From: Bacteroidales bacterium
Lineage (GTDB): Bacteria > Bacteroidota > Bacteroidia > Bacteroidales > Lentimicrobiaceae
Length of the DNA stretch: 23,060 nt
NCBI GenBank assembly: GCA_022837485.1
Contig: JALHHH010000042.1
Location: 1 to 23,060 of the forward strand
Direction: 5' to 3'
Position numbers and translations under genes: made by a program. The first letter of the stretch is position 1; each line of letters begins with the position of its first letter. Shown one piece after another: positions 14,590 through 23,060 of the stretch. Under the pieces are notes generated by a model. It saw only the letters and a program-made list of their open reading frames with translations, made no database searches and had not been told where the DNA came from.

Positions 14590-16347
14590 TTGAATTTCCG
14601 GTTACTGAAAAAATTAAACGGCATAGTTGTTTTTGCTGTATTCACTGTATTGTGGATCATGCCGCCATGCTGTAAACTTACTGCAGGGCCTGCCGACAGC
14701 CTGAAGACGCTTGCTGCTGCCGCCTCCGCAGACACTACGGCTATAAGGCTGCTGGTCGAAACCGGCGATTATTATGCCAGGCTTGACCAGCATGACTCAG
14801 CACTTTACTATTACAATAAGGCACTTTCACGGGTAGTCCCTGAAAATGAAAACCGCTATATCCCCGGCATTTACTATAAGTTAAACCGCTTGTTCTATAA
14901 AAGCGGAAACTATGACATTTCGCTCGACTATTTATTTAAGATTCTTTTACAATATGATGTAATCCGATCTGCAGCGCACGATACGGCTAAAATTGAATAC
15001 CAGACGTCCCTGGCTTATGCAGATATCGGAACATCCTATTTCGCTATGGAGAATTACTCAAAATCAAAGGAATACTTTGAAAAAGGATATGCTATAATTA
15101 AGAAACTCAGCCAAAGCACACAAAAAACAGATGTAACTGAGAACATGTTTGTTTTTATCATCAATCTGGGGTCGGTTCACGTGGCCATTGAAGATTTTTC
15201 CAAAGCCAGGGAGTATTTTGAGGTCGCACTCGGGTTAAACAAGCAGTTAGGGAAAATTGCATACGATGCTGTGCTTTATAATAACCTCGGGATCATTTTC
15301 AAGGAAGAAAAAAATTATCAGAAGGCTTATGAGTACTACATAAAATCAGCCGATATCAGGGAAATTATTAAAGATACAGCCGGGTTGGCACAGGTGAACA
15401 ACAACCTGGGGAACCTTGAATTTGAGCGGGGAAATTATAAAATTGCCATTGATTTTTTACGGAAAGCGTTAAATTTCAGCAGGAAATCAAAGAACCTGAA
15501 ATCTGAAATGCTCTCAGCTGATTTTCTGTCGCGAACCTTTGAGAAGACCAGAGCATATGACAAGGCACTGGAAATGCATAAGCTTTTCAAGCAACTACAC
15601 GATAGTATCCTGGATAGTGAAAAACTACATCAGACCACACGCCTTGAACTGCAGTACCAGTATGAAAAACTCCGGAAGGAAGCGGAATTGCAGCAGGAAA
15701 TAGCGCTGGCAAAAAAAGAACGGAAATCATTGATCTATATGATTATAGCCGGCATATTCCTTTTCACCGTTGTGATTCTTTACCTGATCAACCGGAACCA
15801 GCGCATAAAGATGAGGCAGGTAAAACTGGTGAAAGAGAGCCTGGAACTGGAGCAAAAAAACCTGACGCTCGAAAAACAAAACCTGTTGCTGGAAAAACAA
15901 AACCTTGAACTGGAACTGGATTACCGCAATAAAGAACTGGCCACACATGTAATGTACCTCGTGAATAAAAATGAATTTCTTGCATCCATTTCCGAAAAAC
16001 TGCTGGCAATCAGGCATATGCTGTTGCCTGAAAACAGAACGGTAGTGCAGGAAATCATCCGCGAAATGAAATCGAACATCGACAATACCGTTTGGAACGA
16101 ATTCGAAGTCAGGTTCCAGAATGTGCATCAGGATTTTTATCAGAAGCTGGGTGAAAAATACCCCGACCTTACCCCGAATGAAATCAAGCTCTGTGCCTTC
16201 CTCAGGTTAAATATGACCACCAAAGATATTTCTTCCATTACATTCCAGTCGCTGAAAAGCATTCAGGTAGCCCGCGTCAGGCTCAGAAAAAAACTGGGAA
16301 TAACCAGGGATGAGAATCTGGTAAGTTTATTGCAGCAACTCGGATAG
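14590..16347 (+). CDS. Membrane-anchored TPR protein with C-terminal LuxR-like HTH
   Basis: 585 residues. An N-terminal signal sequence (GIVVFAVFTVLWIMPP core) is followed by about six TPR repeats (~60-345; NNLGIIFKEEKNYQKAYEYY and NNLGNLEFERGNYKIAIDFL are clear). A single membrane span lies at ~380-400 (LIYMIIAGIFLFTVVILYLI), then a Glu/Leu/Lys coiled coil (~400-455), then a C-terminal helix-turn-helix (~524-572; TPNEIKLCAFLRLNMTTKDI, then SLKSIQVARVRLRKKLGI). The layout fits the Bacteroidota class of one-component regulators with periplasmic TPRs and cytoplasmic DNA-binding tails. TTG at 14590 is the start, since a later ATG (14659) would remove the signal sequence. The target is unknown; the downstream surface-protein gene is a reasonable guess. 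Confidence 0.85.
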   Translation: MNFRLLKKLNGIVVFAVFTVLWIMPPCCKLTAGPADSLKTLAAAASADTTAIRLLVETGDYYARLDQHDSALYYYNKALSRVVPENENRYIPGIYYKLNRLFYKSGNYDISLDYLFKILLQYDVIRSAAHDTAKIEYQTSLAYADIGTSYFAMENYSKSKEYFEKGYAIIKKLSQSTQKTDVTENMFVFIINLGSVHVAIEDFSKAREYFEVALGLNKQLGKIAYDAVLYNNLGIIFKEEKNYQKAYEYYIKSADIREIIKDTAGLAQVNNNLGNLEFERGNYKIAIDFLRKALNFSRKSKNLKSEMLSADFLSRTFEKTRAYDKALEMHKLFKQLHDSILDSEKLHQTTRLELQYQYEKLRKEAELQQEIALAKKERKSLIYMIIAGIFLFTVVILYLINRNQRIKMRQVKLVKESLELEQKNLTLEKQNLLLEKQNLELELDYRNKELATHVMYLVNKNEFLASISEKLLAIRHMLLPENRTVVQEIIREMKSNIDNTVWNEFEVRFQNVHQDFYQKLGEKYPDLTPNEIKLCAFLRLNMTTKDISSITFQSLKSIQVARVRLRKKLGITRDENLVSLLQQLG

Positions 16348-16591
16348 ACCGGTAAAACTCCCTCCTCAAACAACTTTACGGGTCAGTATTTATTTACAAA
16401 CTTTCTCCCTTCCCCAACCTACGGCATAAAATAATCGAAAGCATATCCTTTCAACATGCTGTTTAGCAATTCTTTATCAAAATTGTAGCAATAATGTTAC
16501 CCGGCCATTAATGCCTGTAGGTTTTTTGTTAACCATAAATATTAGGGAATATGTGAAGCACTATCGAGTTTTGTGCCGAAAATAAAGTATT
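16348..16591. other. Intergenic spacer upstream of the 66-residue gene
   Basis: Non-coding, 244 bp. It has a weak inverted repeat just after the TPR/HTH stop (ACCGGTAAA 16348-16356 with TTTACGGGT 16375-16383, one mismatch, 18-nt loop). A near match to a -7 box (TAGGTTTT, 16518-16525) is present. No exact TAnnTTTG was found. Confidence 0.4.
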
Positions 16592-16792
16592 ATGAGCACA
16601 AAGAAAACCGTGGCATCTGATCCGGTTGAGCAGGAACTTAAAAACTTCATAGACAAACTCAACAATGAAAATGCAGCGCTTTCAAAAATTCTGTCTGGTG
16701 TATCAGAGTTTAAAAGCACTACGGAAAATGCAATACCGGCTGAAGGTAAAACCGGGGAAGAACCCGAAATAAATAATACTGAAAACCAATAA
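16592..16792 (+). CDS. Small acidic cytoplasmic protein, unknown function
   Basis: 66 residues from ATG 16592, with no signal peptide. An amphipathic helical segment (VEQELKNFIDKLNNENAALS) suggests a short coiled coil. A Glu/Asn/Thr-rich, probably disordered tail follows (EGKTGEEPEINNTENQ). It ends 21 nt before the giant surface protein gene on the same strand, which suggests co-transcription. The Shine-Dalgarno is weak. I do not recognise a family; the spacing and sensible amino-acid composition favour a real gene over chance. Confidence 0.5.
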   Translation: MSTKKTVASDPVEQELKNFIDKLNNENAALSKILSGVSEFKSTTENAIPAEGKTGEEPEINNTENQ

Positions 16793-16813
16793 ACAATCAC
16801 TAAACTTTAACTC

Positions 16814-19800
16814 ATGAAAAAGTTATTCGTTTCAAAACTGCTTTCAGCGATATTTTTTTTATCGCTTGGGTTGCAGGCGATCAGTCAAACGGCTGTTTAC
16901 AAAGAGATCGGCAGGCCTCCGCAGCAGACTGCTAACCGTAACGGGCAGGTAATTTATGACCAGTTTTACCCGCTCGCAGATGGTTCAATTGTCAGTAACG
17001 CTTATACCGATCCCGGAAATTTAAGCTATTCCTGCATCGCTGCTGATGATTTCGTCGTCCCGGCAGGCGACTCATGGGGAATCCGCTACATTGATATTGC
17101 AGGTCAGTACTGGGAATGGACGGGTACTCCGATAGATGCATTGAACATTTACCTGTATGCCGACAATGGCGGAATCCCGGGAGATATCCTGCATTCTTTT
17201 GAGAATTTTACCAGCTACAACGCTTTACCCATTGATGCAGGCACCCATCTTTACCGCTATGAGATCATGCTGCCCTCAGTAATAAACCTGACTGCAGGAC
17301 ATTACTGGGTAGGTGTACAGGCAGTTTCCGATTTTACCGTATCAAACCGCTGGGGATGGCTAAGTCATGAAAGTATGACCATTGAAAATGAATACCAATG
17401 GAAAAACCCGGGAGATGGTTATGGATATGGTTACACCGACTGGACTCCGGCTTCCTACATGACCTGGTCTAATTTTAACCTGGCTTTTGCCCTTTACGGA
17501 GATGGTCTGGATAATGATATGGCCATGGTAAGTATTGACTCCCCGGTATCTTCGCAAAACCTCACATCTTCAGAGTCAATTACAATTTCAATAAAAAATG
17601 AAGGAATCAATACGGAAACCGGATTTCAGGTGAGCTATTCCATTAATGGCGGGTCTCCGGTTACTGAAACTGTTACCTCTCTTACCCTTGCTCCAAACCA
17701 GATTGCTCAATATACTTTTACTACCCCGGCTGATCTTTCAGTGGCATCACCCTATGAAGTCACAGCAACTGTATCATTATCAGGGGACCCGGTCTCCGGC
17801 AACAACAGCAAAACTAAAATCATTTACAATTTAGGTACTGTTTATCCCATGCCGGCCACAGGCACCCAGACCATAACCAGCTGCGGTGCAACCTTTACTG
17901 ATTCGGGTGGACTTGAAGGAAATTTCGGAATGAATGATAATGCGGTTACCACCATTTATCCGGCCAATGCAGGCGACAGGGTAAGGCTGACTTTTCTCGA
18001 ATTTAATGCGAGCTATGGCGGATTTGAGGTATACGACGGAACAAGCACCAGCGCCAACCTGCTGGGCAACTGGACCGGCACCAATAGCCCAGGGGTACTC
18101 ACAGCGCTCAATTCGGAAGGAGCCCTTACAATACATTTCCAGGGCCCGGGATGGGAAGAAAATTCCGGATGGGTAGCTTTTATTTCGTGCGTCACCCCTG
18201 TTGAAGACGACCTGGCAATCCTGGACTTTACCAGCAGCCTTACTACTATTTTCCAGAACAATACCACCATCCTGAGTGCAAACATTCAGAATTTAGGATC
18301 TCAGGCCCAGGAAAAAACGGTTACTTTCAAGGCCAACGGCAATGTAATTGGTACACGCAGCACCGGTCTGCTCAACACCGCGGATACAGCCTGGGTTCAG
18401 CTACCATGGACCGCAACCGAACCCGGACAATACACACTGGAAGCCTCTATTCCTGAAGATCAGGGCCCTGAACCGGATAATACTGCAAGCTTTGAAAAAT
18501 ATGTGTATCCTTTTGATGCATTCTTCGAAGATTTTGAAGGGAGTTTTCCTCCCGAAAACTGGACCGCCGGAATAAACTGGGGTCAGAATAATGGCGGATT
18601 CAGCGGTAATTACAGTGCGGTCTGTATGGTGCAGGCCGGATTTAGCGACACCCTCGTATCTACCCGTCTTGATGTAGGTTCCAATGCATCCTTCTCCTTC
18701 TATGCCGTTTCAAGCATGTGGTGGCCCGGCGATTTACAGATCCTGTGGAAGGAAGATGGGACCAATGAATGGATTCACCTTATGACTCCGGTGCTTAATG
18801 CAATGCAATTTGGCGAATATACCGTTGATATGGCAGCCTTTGCCGGTCATACCGGTCGAATCGCTTTCGTAGACTTTGTATCTAACCCCTACGCATGGTC
18901 AGGAATGGTACAGTTAGACTACATCCTGGGGCAGAATATTTCAGTTCATTATGATGATTTTGACCTTAAGGTAAAAGCGTTTGACGGAGACCGCCTATAT
19001 ATGATGGGCGAAAGCTCTGAATTCTCCCTGACCATCCGCAACAACGGGCTTGAGACACTTCCGGCTGCATCATACAGGGTTAAACTAATGGTAGGAGCCG
19101 AAAACCCATTGGAAGTTTTCTCGCTTCCCGGCGAGGAGATAGATTTCCAGGAAGAAATTTCCTTTACGCTCTCCTATACCTTTCCTGAAATAGGAGAATA
19201 CCACATCTATGCCGAAGTTGAACTGACCAATGACCAGTCTCCTGAGAATAATGTCAGCGATGTGCTGGTTCTCTCAGGCGTACCGTCACAATCGACTTTT
19301 GGATTGACAGGTGAGAAATCAATTACTCTTGAGTATCCTATTGATATGGCCTACAATCACTCCTTATCGGAGACCATCTATACAAATGAGGAAATCGGAC
19401 AGGAAGGAGTTATCTTTGGTATTTCATGGGATTACTGGTTTGCCCAGGATGAACTGAATGTTCCGGTCCGCATCTGGGCAGGCCTGACAGATGTACCTGA
19501 ACTCAATAACGGATGGGTTCCCGCAGGTGACCTTATCCCTGTATTTGACGGCAACCTTACTTTTTTGAGTGGGCAGCAAACCATTTACATACCTTTCTCA
19601 ACGCCCATAAATTACAATGATCCCACCAAAAATATTGCAATTTTGGTTGAAAAGATTGCTGATCATACAAGCATGAATCAGTTTTTCTGGAGCTATGGCA
19701 CTACGTTTGCTTCAACATTGCTGATAAATGGATATACTAATCCTCCGGATCCTTTTAACCCTCAGGGTGGAGGACAGGCATACATGAGTCCTTTTGCACG

Positions 19801-21352
19801 CTTTGTCTTTAATGATCAGCTCGGCGCAGCCGCAGGTACTGTTACCGACCCCGACGGCGCTCCCATCGAAGGCGCTTCAGTAACGGTAGAACAGCTGAAT
19901 ATTGTCACGCATACCGATGCTGACGGAATGTACGAACTGCCTTATCTTCCGGCCGGAACTTATCCTGCAACCGCTGATAAATTCGGCTTTACCGCGGTGA
20001 CCCACCCGCTTCAGGTTATGCTGAACAATACCACTACCCTCGATTTTGTGATGGGAGAGCTGGCCCTCGTAAATATCTCAGGCACAGTTTCAGGCATTGA
20101 TAATTCGGGAACTGGAATTGAAAATGCAGCAATCACACTTTCCGGTTATAATACATATGCTGGGTTTACAGGCACTAACGGGGAATTTCTGCTCGAAAAT
20201 GTTTACAGCCAGAATACCTATCAGCTCAGCATTGCCGCAGACGGATATGCAACCTACATGGCTCCTGTGGAAGTAACTGACTCAGACATCGACCTTGGTG
20301 AAATCGTGCTGAATGAAGCCCTGCTCATCCCGTTTACCGTGATGGCTGAACCGGTTACCGGCAGCATGGAAGTAACCTGGAATACCCCCACTTCCGCAGC
20401 GCAACATACCCTGGTTTTTGAAGATGGCATCCATGAACAGGGCTGGGCCGGTGAAACCGGAGAAGAAGTATGGCTCGGAAACTACATCCCGTTTGAGGAG
20501 CCCGCAACCATTACCGGCTTTGATATCTACTGGGCTAAATACTCGCCCCTTACCACCGCTCAACCGATGAGGCTGGATATATTTGATGAAGATTACAACC
20601 TGATTGTCAGCAGCGGGGAATTTATGTCGGGAATGGATGCATGGATTCACGTGCCGGTGCCGAACATTACCCTTGAGGGTGATCATTATGCCATGGTTTA
20701 CTGGAATGGCACCCCGGCCCAGTCAAGTTACCTGGGATGGGATTCAACCGAGGTAGTTACAGAGTATGCCCGCTATAAATACGCAGGCGGCGATATTGCT
20801 CCGTTATCAGGGATTGTTGGTGGAATGGGAACCTTCCTGATCCGGCCGCATGTGATGACAGATGCCACATCTCAACTACAGGGCAGGGCATTAACGGGCT
20901 ATAACATCAGTTTTGGCAGACTAAATGATATCGCCAGTGCCGCAACCTGGCCCCTGCTCAATGCTGAAACACTTGATGTAACTACCTTTAACGACACAAC
21001 CTGGCCGCCCGATGAAAATGATATGTATGTTTATGCTGTAACAGCATTCTATACAACCGGCCAATCCACATTCTCATTCTCAAATGTGATCAATTACGTC
21101 GGTGTCGGCACCGGAATTGTCGAAACAGGCAGCGTAGTAGTTTATCCCAATCCGGCATCGGAAAGTGTAACCATCAGCAACTGCAATGGTGCGAATGTGC
21201 TGCTGTTCACCATGGATGGCTCCCTGAAACTGCAGGCACGCATTACCGGTGACAGCCATCGCCTGAACCTGAATAACCTTGCCAGCGGAACATACCTGCT
21301 TGTGATTCAGACCGGAGATGGAATCAAACAACAAAAACTGATTGTAAAATAA
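16814..21352 (+). CDS. Giant multidomain T9SS-exported surface protein (CARDB-like, CUB, carboxypeptidase-regulatory-like domains)
   Basis: 1512 residues with a signal peptide (LLSAIFFLSLGLQAISQ). Visible modules in order are: an N-terminal beta-sandwich (~30-235); a CARDB-like Ig domain (~237-340; ITISIKNEGINTETGFQVSY); a CUB-like domain (~350-458; GGFEVYDGTSTSANLLG); a second CARDB-like domain (~465-570); a jelly-roll/MAM-like region beginning FFEDFEGSFPPENW (~572-735); a third CARDB-like domain (~738-835); two carboxypeptidase regulatory-like (CarboxypepD_reg) beta-sandwiches (~1006-1165; GTVTDPDGAPIEGASVTVEQ is diagnostic); a further beta region; and a T9SS type A sorting domain (~1441-1512; VVVYPNPASESVTIS). 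No protease or glycosidase catalytic motif is seen, so adhesion or a structural surface role is most likely. It ends 51 nt before a strong terminator. Confidence 0.88.
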   Translation: MKKLFVSKLLSAIFFLSLGLQAISQTAVYKEIGRPPQQTANRNGQVIYDQFYPLADGSIVSNAYTDPGNLSYSCIAADDFVVPAGDSWGIRYIDIAGQYWEWTGTPIDALNIYLYADNGGIPGDILHSFENFTSYNALPIDAGTHLYRYEIMLPSVINLTAGHYWVGVQAVSDFTVSNRWGWLSHESMTIENEYQWKNPGDGYGYGYTDWTPASYMTWSNFNLAFALYGDGLDNDMAMVSIDSPVSSQNLTSSESITISIKNEGINTETGFQVSYSINGGSPVTETVTSLTLAPNQIAQYTFTTPADLSVASPYEVTATVSLSGDPVSGNNSKTKIIYNLGTVYPMPATGTQTITSCGATFTDSGGLEGNFGMNDNAVTTIYPANAGDRVRLTFLEFNASYGGFEVYDGTSTSANLLGNWTGTNSPGVLTALNSEGALTIHFQGPGWEENSGWVAFISCVTPVEDDLAILDFTSSLTTIFQNNTTILSANIQNLGSQAQEKTVTFKANGNVIGTRSTGLLNTADTAWVQLPWTATEPGQYTLEASIPEDQGPEPDNTASFEKYVYPFDAFFEDFEGSFPPENWTAGINWGQNNGGFSGNYSAVCMVQAGFSDTLVSTRLDVGSNASFSFYAVSSMWWPGDLQILWKEDGTNEWIHLMTPVLNAMQFGEYTVDMAAFAGHTGRIAFVDFVSNPYAWSGMVQLDYILGQNISVHYDDFDLKVKAFDGDRLYMMGESSEFSLTIRNNGLETLPAASYRVKLMVGAENPLEVFSLPGEEIDFQEEISFTLSYTFPEIGEYHIYAEVELTNDQSPENNVSDVLVLSGVPSQSTFGLTGEKSITLEYPIDMAYNHSLSETIYTNEEIGQEGVIFGISWDYWFAQDELNVPVRIWAGLTDVPELNNGWVPAGDLIPVFDGNLTFLSGQQTIYIPFSTPINYNDPTKNIAILVEKIADHTSMNQFFWSYGTTFASTLLINGYTNPPDPFNPQGGGQAYMSPFARFVFNDQLGAAAGTVTDPDGAPIEGASVTVEQLNIVTHTDADGMYELPYLPAGTYPATADKFGFTAVTHPLQVMLNNTTTLDFVMGELALVNISGTVSGIDNSGTGIENAAITLSGYNTYAGFTGTNGEFLLENVYSQNTYQLSIAADGYATYMAPVEVTDSDIDLGEIVLNEALLIPFTVMAEPVTGSMEVTWNTPTSAAQHTLVFEDGIHEQGWAGETGEEVWLGNYIPFEEPATITGFDIYWAKYSPLTTAQPMRLDIFDEDYNLIVSSGEFMSGMDAWIHVPVPNITLEGDHYAMVYWNGTPAQSSYLGWDSTEVVTEYARYKYAGGDIAPLSGIVGGMGTFLIRPHVMTDATSQLQGRALTGYNISFGRLNDIASAATWPLLNAETLDVTTFNDTTWPPDENDMYVYAVTAFYTTGQSTFSFSNVINYVGVGTGIVETGSVVVYPNPASESVTISNCNGANVLLFTMDGSLKLQARITGDSHRLNLNNLASGTYLLVIQTGDGIKQQKLIVK

Positions 21353-21403
21353 TCAAAAATAATCCTTAAGGAGAGGGAGGGTAGTTTTCTTCTTCATTTT
21401 CAG

Positions 21404-21442
21404 ATCAGGGCTGTACTTTATAGTACGGTCCTGATTTTTTTT
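21404..21442 (+). terminator. Strong intrinsic terminator after the giant surface protein gene
   Basis: A 14-bp stem (21404-21417 with 21422-21435, two G:T wobbles) with a 4-nt loop is followed by eight T (21435-21442). It is a textbook rho-independent terminator. Confidence 0.9.
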
Positions 21443-21724
21443 GAAGGCCTGCCATACGAGGAATGAATTGTACCGATGCCGCATCACTTACCTCAGCCTG
21501 TGGAAAAAGACGGACAGGAATATACACAGTCCGATTCTTTCCGGAATCACTCCCTTTCGCCCTTTCAACCGGATGATTTCGCTTTTCAACTGCCGGATCA
21601 TGCCGTTTACCGACCTTTATTTGTAAAAGGCAGCCTCTGTGTGGAAATTTGTAAACTAATAATTAAATCTGGCATGAATTTTTCTTTGCGATAATTCGGC
21701 CTTCCACAACTAAAATTTACAGAT
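21443..21724 (+). other. Spacer with a weak open frame upstream of the head-GIN gene
   Basis: About 280 bp between the terminator and the head-GIN lipoprotein start. A 72-codon plus-strand frame (21476-21694; it includes LSPFQPDDFAFQLPDHAVYR) has protein-like composition. It lacks a Shine-Dalgarno and any family I recognise, and it runs into the region where the next gene's promoter should be. It may be a decayed gene end or chance. A TTTG at 21685-21688 with TAAAATTT at 21711 is a poor promoter match. Confidence 0.3.
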
Positions 21725-22456
21725 ATGAAAACATTAAATTACCTCCGCTTACTGCCCATTTTTGCACTGGCCTTATTTCTTACCTCCTGCGAAGGAGATG
21801 GATGGAACAACATACGCGGCACAGGTCCTGTATACAGCGAAACCCGTGATGTGCCAACGCACCGGGATATTTCGGTTGCCATCCCCGCCGATGTTTATAT
21901 TGTGCAAAGCCCTGTGCGTGACCTTACCATCGAAGCCCAGGCAAACGTGCTTGATGCCATTGAAACCTACGTCAGTGGCAATGAGCTGAAGATAAAACTG
22001 GAAAACGGCGCCGGTCTGGGACGCCACGAAACCATTAAGATTTACATCTCATCTGCTTACTACAACAGTATCCGTTTATCGGGCTCAGTAAATCTTTATG
22101 CTGAAACCCCTATTGTAACCGATGTTTTTGATGTAAGCATCTCAGGATCGGGAAGTGTTGATGCTGAAGTTTTTGCCAATACGGTAAGGGCTTCCATATC
22201 GGGAAGCGGGAAAATCTCTCTGGCAGGGACTACCATTACTGAAAACTTCACCGTTTCGGGTTCAGGAGATATTTACGCTTTCGGTCTGCTGAGCGAAACT
22301 GCAAATATCAGCATCAGCGGTTCCGGCACTACAGAAGTCAGTGTGGCCGAATTTCTGAAAGCCAGCATCAGCGGAAGCGGAAATATCTACTACAAAGGAT
22401 ACCCCGTTATCGACAGCCGTATATCAGGAACCGGTTCCGTAATCCACGTCAACTAA
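21725..22456 (+). CDS. Head-GIN domain (DUF2807) putative lipoprotein
   Basis: 243 residues. It has a lipoprotein signal peptide with lipobox LTSC (Cys22), so it should be attached to a membrane, probably the outer one. The rest is a repetitive right-handed beta-helix of the DUF2807 head-GIN type. The recurring SISGSG motif appears five times (SISGSGSVDAE, SISGSGKI, TVSGSGDI, SISGSGTT, SISGSGNI), followed by RISGTGSV. The length is typical of the family. The family has been described as putative adhesin-like, but its biochemical function is not established. It is monocistronic, between a terminator upstream and one downstream. Confidence 0.92.
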   Translation: MKTLNYLRLLPIFALALFLTSCEGDGWNNIRGTGPVYSETRDVPTHRDISVAIPADVYIVQSPVRDLTIEAQANVLDAIETYVSGNELKIKLENGAGLGRHETIKIYISSAYYNSIRLSGSVNLYAETPIVTDVFDVSISGSGSVDAEVFANTVRASISGSGKISLAGTTITENFTVSGSGDIYAFGLLSETANISISGSGTTEVSVAEFLKASISGSGNIYYKGYPVIDSRISGTGSVIHVN

Positions 22457-22522
22457 AGAAAACCCGTTTTATACCAACAAATACCCTTCTCTACCTTATC
22501 CCTTTTTCGGTTTATTCAATCC

Positions 22523-22561
22523 AGGAGGCTGTCACACAAAAAGACGGCCTCCTCTTTTTTT
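22523..22561 (+). terminator. Intrinsic terminator after the head-GIN gene
   Basis: AGGAGGCTGTC (22523-22533) pairs with GACGGCCTCCT (22543-22553), an 11-bp stem with one wobble and a 9-nt loop, followed by seven T (22555-22561). It resembles GAGGCTGTC-type hairpins frequent after Bacteroidota genes. On the minus strand it lies after the DUF4403 stop but lacks a T-run in that direction. Confidence 0.88.
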
Positions 22562-22612
22562 ACCGGTGTACGCAGCTGTTTCCCTTGCGGGATGATAAAA
22601 CTGCCGCCCGAA

Positions 22613-23060
22613 TCAGCGGCCAATCCCGAAAGAAGAAAGCGAGACGCCCAGGGTACCTTCCGCGCTAAGGAATGGTTTGACCCCGTCAGGAGTGATAACG
22701 ATATCATCCACACTCATCCGTATTACTTCGCCGTTAAGGGTAATGACTTCCGACAGCCTGTACTCCCTGAAACTGGTGTTTATTGTACTTGCGAGTACCC
22801 GAATATCCTCCGAAAGGGGCCAAACCATGTGTTTCTTCAAAAGATTCGGGAAACCACCCTGAATAAGCCAGGCAGCCGACTTATGCAGCACATTGCGGGT
22901 GGATACATCAAAATCAAAATCCTTAAGAAATAACGTGGAATCGGACGGGTTAAATGCCGGAATTCCACTCAGATATACTTTCCCCTTAAAACTTCCCGAA
23001 AGGATCGCTTCAGCTATCAAACGCCGGCCGCTCCCGTAAACATTCAGTCCTTCAATTGTA
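22613..23060 (-). CDS. DUF4403 family protein, C-terminal part
   Basis: The frame is open through the right edge, so only the last ~149 residues are present; the TTG at 23020 is internal, since in-frame codons continue upstream (TIEGLNVYGSGRR). Features typical of DUF4403 are KGKVYLSGIPAFN, DSTLFLKDFDFDVSTRNVL and AAWLIQGG, with a beta-rich end (VDDIVITPDGVKPFLSAEGT). The family is found mainly in Bacteroidota, is usually ~450 residues with a lipoprotein or signal peptide, and has no settled function. It converges on the head-GIN gene. The assignment rests on pattern recall. Confidence 0.78.
   Translation of the reverse strand, partial: TIEGLNVYGSGRRLIAEAILSGSFKGKVYLSGIPAFNPSDSTLFLKDFDFDVSTRNVLHKSAAWLIQGGFPNLLKKHMVWPLSEDIRVLASTINTSFREYRLSEVITLNGEVIRMSVDDIVITPDGVKPFLSAEGTLGVSLSSFGIGR

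Overview
The window looks like part of a Bacteroidota (Bacteroidales-like) chromosome. The reasons are the acpP-fabF-rnc order, an IPExxxVDY-family protein, several secreted proteins ending in type IX secretion (T9SS) type A sorting domains, a fused isobutyryl-CoA mutase (IcmF), a head-GIN (DUF2807) lipoprotein, a DUF4403 protein, and TAnnTTTG-type -7 promoter boxes. No tRNA, rRNA, CRISPR array, transposase or phage gene was seen.

Layout. 1-320 is the 3' end of mnmA. 723-2972 is a housekeeping operon: acyl carrier protein, beta-ketoacyl-ACP synthase II and RNase III. 3045-5681 is an AT-rich minus-strand run of three exported proteins; two carry T9SS sorting tails and the third is short and probably truncated. 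5682-6590 has no convincing gene and is a mosaic of an 11-G run, REP-like palindromes, 21-nt tandem repeats and 9-mer repeats. 6591-7049 encodes an IPExxxVDY-family protein. 7145-7468 is a hierarchical 9-mer repeat array between convergent genes. 7523-10891 (minus) is icmF. A 466-bp divergent spacer with a LacI-type palindrome leads to a T9SS-exported M14 zinc carboxypeptidase (11358-13730), which converges on an AlkD-like DNA glycosylase gene (13736-14458, minus).

From 14590 the plus strand carries a membrane-anchored TPR/HTH regulator, a 66-residue acidic protein and a 1512-residue multidomain T9SS surface protein that ends in a strong terminator. A head-GIN lipoprotein gene with its own terminator follows. 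The window closes inside a minus-strand DUF4403 gene.

The genes mix core metabolism (fatty acid synthesis, tRNA and RNA processing, branched acyl-CoA rearrangement, alkylation repair) with cell-surface accessory functions. No complete new defence or biosynthetic system is evident. The most unusual signals are non-coding: the hierarchical 9-mer array and its partner copy around one gene, a 16-bp perfect hairpin inside rnc, and the REP-like mosaic.
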